Source: Morinoia aosen (lineage: Eukaryota > Arthropoda > Malacostraca > Amphipoda > Talitridae). From it: a stretch of DNA of 64,000 bases. A program made the translations under genes and the position numbers. The DNA lies in assembly GCA_030386875.1 (NCBI GenBank), contig CM059576.1, positions 15,876,058 through 15,940,057 of the forward strand, written 5' to 3'. This document shows positions 55,330 to 64,000 of this stretch, in pieces (positions within the stretch are counted from its first letter, which is position 1; every line of letters starts with the position of its first letter). The notes under the pieces were generated by a model, which did no database searches, was not told where the DNA came from, and saw only the letters and a program-made list of their open reading frames with translations.

Positions 55330-57895
55330 GCTGGGAGCCGGCCTGGTGACAGGGGCGGGGTCGGTGGGGTCGAGAGGTGCGCCAGCGCCGATCGAGATCG
55401 TCGACCCTAACTTTGTTGCTAGGTTCGCTGACGGTCGGTGGACCGTCAGTTGGCGGTGGTATGAGAAGCCGCCCGAGGGGTTGCAGACTCGGATCGCGGA
55501 GTACGGATGTACTCGGGCGCCTCACGTGCGTGAGCGCTATGATGCGGAGATTCAGAGTGGGATCTCAAAGGGTTGGTTGAGGCGATGGCATGGCCCCATC
55601 CCGGGCGTCATTCCGTTGCTGGCCGTCGTGCAACCAACGAAGGACAAAGTCCGTCCGGTCATGGATTATCGTGAGTTGAACGGCTTTGTCGAGTGTCACA
55701 CTGGTGATGACATGGTCGATGTGTGTGGCGACAAGATTCGGAAATGGCGGCATCTGCGGGGCGAGCTCAAGGTCGTCGACCTTAAGTCCGCGTACCTGAA
55801 GATCCACGTTTTCGAGGATCTGTGGCGGTACCAGATCGTGAAGTTTAAGGGTGTGCCTTACGTTTTGAAGCGATTAGGCTTCGGCCTCTCGTGTGCGCCT
55901 CGAATCATGACGGTGATTCTCGGCAAGGTTCTTTCGTTGAACGATCGCGTTCGTCGAGGGACGGACCACTATATCGATGATGTAGTGGTGTGTGAGTCCA
56001 TTCTCAGCGCGCAGGAGCTCCGGGAGCATCTGGCACGGTACGGACTTGTGGCGAAGGAGCCTGAGTGCCTGGATGGAGGCCGGCTGTTGGGAATTTCTTT
56101 ACGGAAAGATGCCAACGGATATCTTCGGATGTCGCGGGGGACTGCTCTCTGCGAGTTTGGTTCGGTGAATGTCGGCTTAACGAAGAGAGGGCTGTTTTCC
56201 TTGTGCGGTCGGTTAGTCGGCCATTACCCCGTGGCGGGGTGGCTGCGTCCTTGTTGCAGTTTATTGAAACGGCTGGGGTGCAGCGGCTCTTGGGACGACC
56301 CGGTTGACGGTTCTGTCAGCTCGTTGGCTGCGGAGCTGTTGGCGCGGGTTCGTCGGGACGACCCTGTTGGGGGCGTGTGGGGTGTCGACTCGCATGGTAC
56401 GGTTACCGTGTGGGCTGATGCCAGCTCCCTCGGAGTTGGTGTGGCCCTTGAGGTCGATGGCCGCATTGTGGAGGATGCGTCTTGGCTCCGAAAAGAGTCA
56501 GACCACCATCATATCAATGTGGCCGAGTTGGAAGCGGTGGCGCGGGGTATCAATTTGGCAATTGCGTGGGGTCTTAAGACCTTCACGGTCGCCAGTGATT
56601 CCCGGACAGTCGTCACATGGATGGACAACACTGTCGATGGCCGCAATCGTGTTCGCACGAAGGGCGCGGCGGAGATGCTCGTGAAGCGACGTCTTGGGGT
56701 GATCCGTGAGACGATCGCTGAGCATGGTCTGGTCGTGTCTGTTCGCTTCGTCTCGACGATCGAGAACAAGGCCGACCAGCTGATCAGGGTACCTAAGAGG
56801 TGGCTTAGTTACCGCGATGGTGGTGTAGCCGTCGCAGAGGTGTCTGCCGTGCTTGCCACTGGAGAGAGTCTCGAGGATGCCATTTGGGCGGCTCATCTGC
56901 CGCATCATTTCGGCATCGATCGGACGTTCTACTTGGCGCGTCAGATCCGTAGTGATCTGTCGCGCGAACAGGTGAAGCGTGAGCTGGCTGGATGCGAGGC
57001 CTGCCAGCGGATCGATCCTGCGCTGCGGGAGGAAAATCTCGTGGAGGGAGGGGATCTGTCTGTGGAGGAGAGTTGGCGCCGGGTTGCGATTGACGTAACC
57101 CATTATGGCAATAAGCTCTACCTGTCATTGGTTGACTGTGGTCCCTCGCGGTTCGCCATCTGGCGACGGCTGCTGAATGAGTCAGCAGCGAGCATTGTCG
57201 CTCATTTACGTGAGGTCGTAATTGAGCGAGGGCTATGTGACGAGTTGCTACTGGACAATTCTACGGCGTTTCGATCAGCGACTGTGGAACAGTTCACTGA
57301 TGCGTGGGGGATTTCGCTGCGATTCCGTGCCGCCTACGCCCCGAGCGGCAACGTGATCGTTGAGAGAAATCATCGGACGATCAAGAGGATCGCCGCCAGG
57401 GGAGGTATCACTCCTGAAGAGGCTACATTTTGGTACAATGTGACGCCCCGGAAGGACACCGAGGCGGGCTCAGTCCCTTCGAGCGGTATTTTTCGGTATC
57501 GCTGGCGAGTGCCGTTCGACGTCAATCTTCGGGTGATTGATGGCTGCGCGCACAACAGCTTTGCTGTCGGTGATGAGGTGTGGGTGAAACCCCCACTGCC
57601 TTCATGCACGAAGCAGTGGACGTCAGGTGAGGTCACCAGCGTCGTGTCAAAGTACGTAGTCTGCGTAGACGGCATGCCTAGGCATGTGCGCGACGTCAGG
57701 AGACGGCGGATTGGTGGTGACCGGGGCCGTGTTCCCGAGAATCACAGGGGCGTTGATGGCGCTGCGGAGCCCGAAGCAGAGCTTCGGTGGAGGTGGCGGC
57801 GGCGGTGCAGCTCCTCTTGCGTTGCCCGAGAGAGTTGTTGTCGACGCACTAAACCCGGCGCCCGTTGTGCCGGCGGCAGAGCACGCGTCGGCTGA
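55330..57895 (+). CDS. Gypsy-type pol: RT, RNase H, integrase
   Basis: A long open frame (part of 55130-57895). RT: IPLLAVVQPTKDKVRPVMDY, DLKSAYLKIHVFEDLWRYQ (motif A), LGFGLSCAPRIM (motif B), HYIDDVVV (catalytic YIDD, about 55970). RNase H: VWADASSLGVGVALEVDG, INVAELEAVARGIN, VASDSRTVVTWMD. Integrase: a zinc-binding part with HHFGIDRTFYLARQI and CEACQRIDPA, then the DDE core VAIDVTHYGNKLYLSLVDCG, LLLDNSTAFRSATVEQF and PSGNVIVERNHRTIKRIA. The real protein starts upstream in another frame, and its C-terminus continues in frame 0 to 58034 (RRSRRERRRPTYLDKYEC). This lineage is a divergent Gypsy group seen in many invertebrates. The catalytic residues are intact. Confidence 0.85.
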
Positions 57896-58034
57896 GGACT
57901 CCCCTGAAGAAGAGGGCGAGGAGCGCAATGCTGTCGACAGTGATACGGCGCCGCAGCAGGGGGAGCCTGAGTCATTGAGGCGGTCACGCCGCGAGCGACG
58001 GCGTCCCACGTACTTGGATAAGTACGAGTGCTAG
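57684..58034 (+). pseudogene. C-terminal extension of pol (shifted frame)
   Basis: A Pro/Glu-rich tail ending in an Arg-rich segment and TAG at 58032-58034, just before the 3' LTR. The frame change relative to the main ORF lies between about 57680 and 57800. Members of this lineage have such a low-complexity, Arg-rich C-terminus. Confidence 0.55.
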
Positions 58035-58073
58035 GCACCAAGCACTGCGAGTTTCGTGAGAAACTGGGGGAGA

Positions 58074-58394
58074 TGTGGCGTGGAAGTATTTGTCGCCGCA
58101 AGAGGGCGCTGCAGCGATGTGCGCGCCACCGCCAAGCTTTGGGATCTTTCTGCCGCTGCCGAACGGCTGCGGCTGGCTGGCGGCAGTGTTGTTATGGCAG
58201 TGGTGGAGTGCAGACGCGCGTGTTTTTTCGCTCTTCTTTCGCATTGTCTTCGGCGCGGTTTCGGTACTTGTGCAAGGCCGGCAGGTGCCTTGCTTTCGTT
58301 CCTCTGGGACAACGAGGAAGGTCAAACAGCTGCGGCAGCTGCTTTTCGGTTGCTGTCGGTGTCGGAACCGGGCAAGTTCAAAGGTAAGCCAACA
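58074..58394 (+). repeat. 3' LTR of Gypsy-type element
   Basis: 321 bp, same length as the 5' LTR, with about a dozen differences. Confidence 0.9.
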
Positions 58395-58399
58395 GTTTT

Positions 58400-58790
58400 A
58401 TAACCTCACTGTTTGAAATATAATGAAAGTGAAGGTACCATTTTAATAGAAATATTAATTTTTTGCGAGCACACAAAAAAACTAGAAGGGTAAATTGATA
58501 AGTTGGTGCATCCTGTATTGCAGGTAATTATTACATACTCATAACCGAAACATGATTTTTCAGAAAGATATGCCATTTGATTACATTTTCCATAAATTAA
58601 AATTTCTACGTGATCTGTCAAACTATTTGAGTATCCATTGGCATTACTTTTGATGGACTCTGAACACAAATCTTCAATTATTTCTGTTTATCACAAAAGT
58701 CTTCGAACCTGATTTAGTTGGACGAACGTGTAACGTATGCTAAAAAAAATAATAGCGAGGAATAAGGCTTTGAAACTTAGCATTTTATAT
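58400..58790. other. AT-rich spacer
   Basis: No gene or repeat seen between the Gypsy and BEL/Pao elements. Confidence 0.45.
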
Positions 58791-60122
58791 TGTCGGGATT
58801 CCAGTCATTGTTCGTACGCTAAGATCCTTTGCGGAGTCTATAAGGCACACAAGGCCTTCCGCAATAAGGGGCACAGACTGTGCTCCTTATAATAAGCCTA
58901 GAAATTAACAACGCTGATAATTTTACGGCTAAGCAGAGCAATGGCGGGGGTTCTCACGTCTACGGCAAAAAATGTAAACGTTAACACTAAAACGTTCGTC
59001 TGCTCTTCTTGTACGAGTCCTAAGCCATAGCGAAGGATTCGGGCAAGCTGATGTGCGTGACAGCCGGAGCCTGCCACGTCAGATTGAACACGGCCGTGAT
59101 CGCGGGCGCGCGTTCCTTTTGTGTGCTGCGCGTAACTCGGCTTTCAGCTCTCGCTACAGTTGGCCCTTGGGTACTCGACAGCCGGCTACATTGAAAACGT
59201 GTTCACCAGAACATTGTTTTCGAAGATCTTCAGGTGAGACTCCTGCTATTTGACGCTCCGCTTAAATGTTTAATTATCTTAAAACTTGTAGCGTTACCAG
59301 GCCCCAGATGGGTGCTCGGTAAGTGTGTGTGCTGTTGGGCCCGTTAATACGGGTAGTTGAGTCCTCTTGTTAAATCGGCTGCGCACACACTTTCATTCGA
59401 AAACAATGATGCCATTTAAAAATCTCAACATTCATTATCGTAATTTCTATACGAAGAGATAATGTCTCTTTAATTTCTCATAAAGAGATACCTCTTGAAA
59501 GAACTTAAAAGTTCTCAGCTGTGCTGCTTTTACGCAGTTGCTTAAACGGCAATTGAGCCGGCTTGATCTTAGCGCCATCTAGTTAATGGTCGAACTTGGC
59601 TGGAACTCGTCAGGCTAAAATCCTGGTATCTATCCTTTTTTCTTCTTGACTTATTATTTTCCTTTTCAAAAATAAGAGGAACTTTATCGTGTCTATTTAT
59701 GCGTCATTATCGCCGCTGTCTGGTGTAGCGGGGGCCGAAATTTCAATCTCATTAGATGTAAGTTGAGTGAAATCTGTCGTATTTTAGACGAGGTTCCGTT
59801 TTGATTGTGTTGCTTTGAACCTTTCCTCTTTTAAAGGTTCTGGCCTTTTTGAGCCTCGTCTAACTTTTCTTAGGTTCTCTCATTAATGTGTGTAACTGTT
59901 CTTTAACTCTATTTGAATGTGTAAACTTTAAAAATGAAAATGTTGTAAAAGTAAAAGTAACTGGTGGGGTAAGTGTAATTTTTTGTGTATTTTCTGTGTC
60001 ATTGATATGGTTTTCTATGCTTTTTAAATGGATATAACTTGTCCACTTTAAGTGTAGACTTCTCTCTGTTTAGCTGAACTTTTTTCTAAGAAGCCTTGAA
60101 ATAGAAACTTGATTATTAAATT
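58791..60122 (+). other. BEL/Pao 5' LTR and leader
   Basis: It contains a TATA-like tctataagg (58838) and a splice-donor-like cttcag/gtgagac (59233). The LTR end and primer-binding site could not be fixed without the second LTR. Confidence 0.4.
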
Positions 60123-61400
60123 ATGGAATCTGAAAAGTGTACTGCCTTAGCCTTAAGCATTAAATTGCGAGGCATTAAGTGTAGCGTTACATCTATTAGA
60201 AAAAAAGCTTTTACTCCCAATTGTGATCCGTCCTTTCTTGTTGAAGCTGTTCCTCAGTTAAATGGGCTGTTACAGTCCTTTCGAATTCTTTCCTCTACTA
60301 TTCCTTCAGATGTTAGTGAGGTTTCTGAGGAGGAGCTGGTTAAGAGGTCGGAGTATGAGGTTCAGATCATAGAACTTATGGCAGAACTCAAAAAACTCAT
60401 TTCCACTTCTCCGGGGCTAAACTCTAGTACTACCGGTGAGCCTTCTGTGTCTAAGGTTTCAACTTCTGATGTTCCTTTGAATATCTTTAGAGCACCTCAG
60501 TTGACACTGAAAAAATTCAGTGACAATGATGGATGCCCTTTTAACTTTCTTCACTTTCAAGAGTCCTTTTCTAATGCCCTTCAGGCTTATTCTAACATGA
60601 GTGAGAAACAAAAATTCATCTTCCTCAAAAATCAGCTTCAAGGAAGAGCTCTCAGTCTTATAGAGGGAGTTCCTTACGAAGAAACTAGTTTTCTATCTGC
60701 TTGGGCCTTGCTTAAGCAAAATTTCCTTAACGCAGACAAATTAATCTCATTAGCTCTTGATGAGATCCTGAGCTATCCCAGTGTTCAAAACTTACCCGAA
60801 ATAAATTCCTTTATTTCTAAGGTTAAATTTCGCCTTCTTGAGCTTTCTAAATTGGGATTGGATTTCTCTAATGAGAAATCGGGTAACCTACTGTTTTCCT
60901 CAGTAATTAAATCTAAACTTCCTGAATTTTTCCTGTTGGAACTTCTTCGCTATTTTAAAGCGAGTTTCTTTTCTTTGGAGATGTTTGAGAATGCTCATAA
61001 AGTGCTTTCTTTGCTCGAAACAAAAAGTAAATCCAAACCGTCTCATGCATTCCGTAACAGGGAAACAGAACTGGTGACCCGTACAGAGGTAAGGGACAAA
61101 ACGCAATATTTTCCTAAACCAAATAAGTTGCCCGATATTAAGGTGTGTAAATTTTGTAACACGGCTAACCATGCTTCCTTTGCATGCAGCCGATTTAATT
61201 CGCACGAAAAGCGTGTGAAACGGGCTGGTGAATTGAATTTATGTCCTACCTGTCTCAGTAGTAAACATGTGTCAAGTGCGTGTCCCTCCAAAGTTAGGGG
61301 TCTCCCATTTCTGTGCTCCTTGTGTAAAGCTAATAATCATGTTAGCCCTTTGTGTCTTAAATTTGTTGAATCCAGTGCATTCGTTGCAACTAACTCATGA
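60123..61400 (+). CDS. BEL/Pao gag
   Basis: 425 residues from ATG 60123 to TGA 61398-61400. The N-terminus is helical, and the core contains LKKFSDNDGCPFNFLHFQES and KFIFLKNQLQGRALSLIEGV, which match the BEL/Pao gag domain ('L.....G....W..F...F...v.....l....K...L...L.G.A...i.g'). Zinc-binding motifs follow: CKFCNTANHASFAC, CPTCLSSKHVSSAC and CSLCKANNHVSPLC. It would form the particle and package RNA. The frame is intact, while the downstream pol is broken. Confidence 0.85.
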   Translation: MESEKCTALALSIKLRGIKCSVTSIRKKAFTPNCDPSFLVEAVPQLNGLLQSFRILSSTIPSDVSEVSEEELVKRSEYEVQIIELMAELKKLISTSPGLNSSTTGEPSVSKVSTSDVPLNIFRAPQLTLKKFSDNDGCPFNFLHFQESFSNALQAYSNMSEKQKFIFLKNQLQGRALSLIEGVPYEETSFLSAWALLKQNFLNADKLISLALDEILSYPSVQNLPEINSFISKVKFRLLELSKLGLDFSNEKSGNLLFSSVIKSKLPEFFLLELLRYFKASFFSLEMFENAHKVLSLLETKSKSKPSHAFRNRETELVTRTEVRDKTQYFPKPNKLPDIKVCKFCNTANHASFACSRFNSHEKRVKRAGELNLCPTCLSSKHVSSACPSKVRGLPFLCSLCKANNHVSPLCLKFVESSAFVATNS

Positions 61401-64000
61401 CGGTTAAAGGCACGTCTTGGGATGTGCCCTCTTGTTGCTCCTACCACCAAGTATGGTGGTGTAACTAAGCGTGTAAACTTTCTAATTGATAGCGGCAGTC
61501 AGTCGTCGCTGATTGATTTGGCGACCGTAAGTTCAGACTATTCTGATACAGACTTGCAGGAGCTAACTATTGACACTGTAGGTGCTTCTGTTCCTTTAAT
61601 TGGCAAGCAAATTAGCATTGAACTCGTGCTTCCGAACAGTGAGAAGCATGCGCTTAATGTTTTCGCCATGCGAAATTTAAATCTCTAAATGGGTATGAGA
61701 AATTTGAAGGATAAAATCGCAATTTTGAAAACTAAACTCCCTTTGTCGACTTCCTAACTGGAAGTTATAAATGATAGCATCCAAATTAGCAGAATTTTGG
61801 GTGTAGATGCTCTTCAAGCGTTTAGCGTGTTTGAATTGCAAAATGTAAATGGCTATAAGGCCATACGCATTTCTAACGGGTTTCTACCCTTTGGAGAGTT
61901 AAAGTGTTACAACTCCTCTTTATCTTCTCTTGTTGCTTCTCAAACTAAGAAGCAACCTAATGATCTTAAGACTTCCGTTGGAAGCAATAGTAATGTTAAA
62001 TTATATAAAAATTCTCTGTCTTCTGCCAATGTAAATGAAGCTAATGTTGAAATGTGTAAACCTGCTCTGTCTCTTGACAGTTTAACTGCATCCAAATCTA
62101 AAGCTAAAAGGAAAGTTGCCAAATGTAAATTGAATGCCAATCGTTACCGTAATGTTCTCGCTAATTTCTTTGAAACTCTGAAAGTATGCACATCATTGTC
62201 AGACGTTTCAGAGCAATGCGTAGTTTAGACTGGATTAGAGCAGCTTCTTGACCTAGAGCTTATTGGTATACCCTCTAAGGAGGAAGAGAATGATAAGGAA
62301 TTGGAAGATTTTAAAGATAGTGTTAAACTTGATGAAGGTAAATATTTTGTCAAGTTACCGTGGAATCGCAAACTTTTGGCTAGAGTACCTGATAATTTTG
62401 TATTAGCTAGATATCTAGCTCGTAAAGTGGCGACTGATAATGCCCTAAAAGGGATTGAACAGGCCTATAATGACGTATTCCTTGAGCAGCTGGAATTGGG
62501 CATCATTGAACCCATTTCCGTTAAAAAACTAGATGTGCAAGCTCACAAGTGGATCCTGCATAAGCCGGTCATACGTACATATGTTGAAACTTCCAAAATC
62601 CGACCTGTTTTTAATTGTTCTTTAAAGGTCAAGGGTTTGCCCAGTCTGAACGAAGCCTTTTATGTTTGTCCTAATCTGATGAATAATTTGTTAGGACTTT
62701 TGGTCTATTTCCGTGCTAATAGCATAGCAGTACTTGCTGACATATTTGAGGCGTTCTTGCAGGTAAAACTTGCTCGTGATTTTGACCGCAATCAGTTTAG
62801 TTTCGTCCTTTACAAGGATGGCAAATTCTCTTACTTCCGTTATACACGCGCTGTTGTTCGGGTTTGTTGCATCGCCTTATATTCTTAACTATCTTCTCAA
62901 ATTGCACGCTCAAACTATTACTGATTTGACAGTTAGAGACGTTATGACAAATAAGCTGTACGTCGACAATTTAGTGTTCACGACAGAAAGTCCTGAACTA
63001 GCGCTTAGCACTTTTCGAAGCGCCAATAGTGCATTTGAGGAGAGTGGATTTCCGTTACGCAAATGGAAGTCCAATAATTCTGAACTTCTTTCCCAAATTG
63101 ACCCTGCTCTATGTAGTGCCGAAGTGCACTCCAGAGTTCTAGGGTATGACTATAGCTCTTCTACTGATCTTCTTTCTCTGTCTGTAAAAAGGTTGGACTC
63201 TTCGTGTATAACACGAAGAAAAATTCTTTCTGAAGTAGAGTCTATTTATGATCCCTTGGGAATTTTGTTGCCCTTTTCTATGCGAGGTAAGCTCATTTTG
63301 AGTGAATTGACGCGCTTAAGGCTAGGTTGGGATCAGGATGTTCCGGAAGATTTATGTAAGGAATGGCAAAGCCATTGTCGGGAGTTTTCGGAGTTGAGGG
63401 ATTTTGAGTTTCCTAGGATGACTTTGGCTGAGACCAAAACTACGCAACTTGTTGTATTTTGTGATGCTAGTGCTAGAGCCTTTGGTACCTGTATTTATGG
63501 CGTCCAAGAGGATTGCAGCGCATTGCTTTTCTCTAAAGTTAAAGTTTCGCCTTCTCGCCAGCGAACTCTTCCTTCTCTTGAACTTTTAGCAGTTTTTCTT
63601 GCCTACCATTGTCTCATATCTCTTCTGTGTGATGTTAATTTTCCTTACAAAGTGTCTAATGTAACTATTCTCACTGATACTCAAGTTACCCTAGCTTGGC
63701 TCTTGAGCGGTAAACCTCCTCGAAAAAATGTATTTGTAAGCAACAGAATAAAAAAAAATAGAAACCATGCGTAAGAAGTTAGAATGTGAGACTTTGGCTG
63801 CTTTCAGCTATGAGTATGTACCCGCGATGTTTAACGTGGCTGACATGTTGACTCGGGGTATTAAGGTTTCTAAGTTTCTAGAATGTAAATTGTTATGGTT
63901 AGAAGGTCCTTCTTGGATCAGAGAGAGTAGAGATAAGTGGCCTAAGGGGCACTTAGGGTGCATTCCGCAGCAATTTCTTTCCGATACGTGCATCGCAGTT
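61401..64000 (+). pseudogene. BEL/Pao pol: protease, RT, RNase H (broken, partial)
   Basis: Protease: FLIDSGSQSSLID (about 61480). RT: VIRTYVETSKIRPVFNCSLK, LADIFEAFLQVKLARDFDRN (motif A), a break near 62850, then FGFVASPYILNYLLKLHA and KLYVDNLVFTT (YVDN in place of YVDD, about 62960). After it come KWKSNN and VESIYDPLGILLPFSMRGKL, typical of BEL/Pao. RNase H: VVFCDASARAFGTCIYGV, SLELLAVFLAYHC, ILTDTQVTLAWL. The final part (63760-64000) reads VPAMFNVADMLTRG and LWLEGPSWI, the segment before integrase. Stops at 61686 and 62226 and a frame change near 63760 add to the damage. Confidence 0.8.

Larger units (their letters stand above)
53430..58394 (+). mobile_element. Gypsy-type LTR retrotransposon, complete ends, GC-rich
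   Basis: Two LTRs of 321 bp (53430-53750, 58074-58394) start TGTGGCG. The 5-bp flanks match exactly (gtttt at 53425-53429 and 58395-58399). A purine-rich tract (ctgggggagat) precedes the 3' LTR. The order gag, protease, RT, RNase H, integrase fits Ty3/Gypsy. The base composition is strikingly GC-rich against the AT-rich surroundings. A few frameshifts break the reading frame, but the LTRs differ at only about a dozen sites. Confidence 0.9.
58791..64000 (+). mobile_element. BEL/Pao LTR retrotransposon, cut by window end
   Basis: The likely 5' LTR start is TGTCGGGATT at 58791. Its end is not defined because the partner LTR lies beyond the window. The leader extends to 60122. Gag, protease, RT and RNase H follow in BEL/Pao style. 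Several stops and frame changes (at 61398, 61686, 62226 and about 62850) show the copy is inactive. Integrase would lie past 64000. Confidence 0.8.

Noticed and set aside
55283..58009. Many open frames on the minus strand and in other frames across the GC-rich Gypsy element
   Set aside because: High GC content makes shadow frames long. The coding motifs are all on the + strand.
1..64000. CRISPR arrays, bacterial operons, rRNA genes
   Set aside because: None were seen; the gene structure is eukaryotic throughout.

Overview
The window reads as a gene-poor, AT-rich piece of a large invertebrate genome, most likely an arthropod (insect or crustacean). This rests on the mix of non-LTR retrotransposons, Penelope-like elements, BEL/Pao and Gypsy LTR elements, hAT, mariner-type and PIF/Harbinger-type DNA transposons, and on the style of the C2H2 zinc-finger gene. 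No bacterial-type operons, tRNA genes or CRISPR arrays were seen. The species was not identified.

Host gene: one clear spliced gene lies on the minus strand. It has a start exon at 41142-41270, a middle exon at 38757-38878 and a long zinc-finger exon at 20780-22714. Splice sites and reading phases agree across all three, giving a predicted C2H2 zinc-finger protein of about 722 residues. A possible non-coding leader exon lies at 46777-46868. The 16-kb second intron is swollen by nested transposons.

Layout: 1-690 holds old DNA-transposon scraps. From about 690 to 10080 is a CR1/Daphne-type LINE (ORF1 with an SGNH-esterase domain, ORF2 with endonuclease and RT), interrupted by a tRNA-derived SINE (1040-1345) and by a Penelope-like element (3381-7636) with an inverted partial copy. 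14420-16790 is a 5'-truncated RTE-like LINE (minus). 17350-19582 is a decayed hAT element (minus). 24827-37662 is bounded by about 45-bp inverted repeats and TTA target duplications. It is read as a PIF/Harbinger-type transposon that received an I-group LINE (about 25450-33990, minus), which in turn carries a short LTR retrotransposon (28759-31050), plus a SINE, a 1.3-kb unknown repeat and a second Penelope fragment. 42149-43545 is a mariner-type element. 47863-51717 is rich in unknown repeats, including two palindromes of about 0.66-0.69 kb. 53430-58394 is a GC-rich Gypsy-type LTR element with matching LTRs and TSD. From about 58790 to the window end is a BEL/Pao element that runs off the edge.

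Most striking observation: the Penelope-like ORF (5038-7442) contains 35 in-frame TAA/TAG codons and no in-frame TGA until its natural end. Where the family is conserved, the TAA/TAG codons fall at glutamine-compatible sites. It reads as a gene written in a code with UAA/UAG = Gln, inside a host whose own gene ends in TAA. A second notable find is a SINE-like family of about 350 bp with eight copies, all in one orientation, three of them with target-site duplications.
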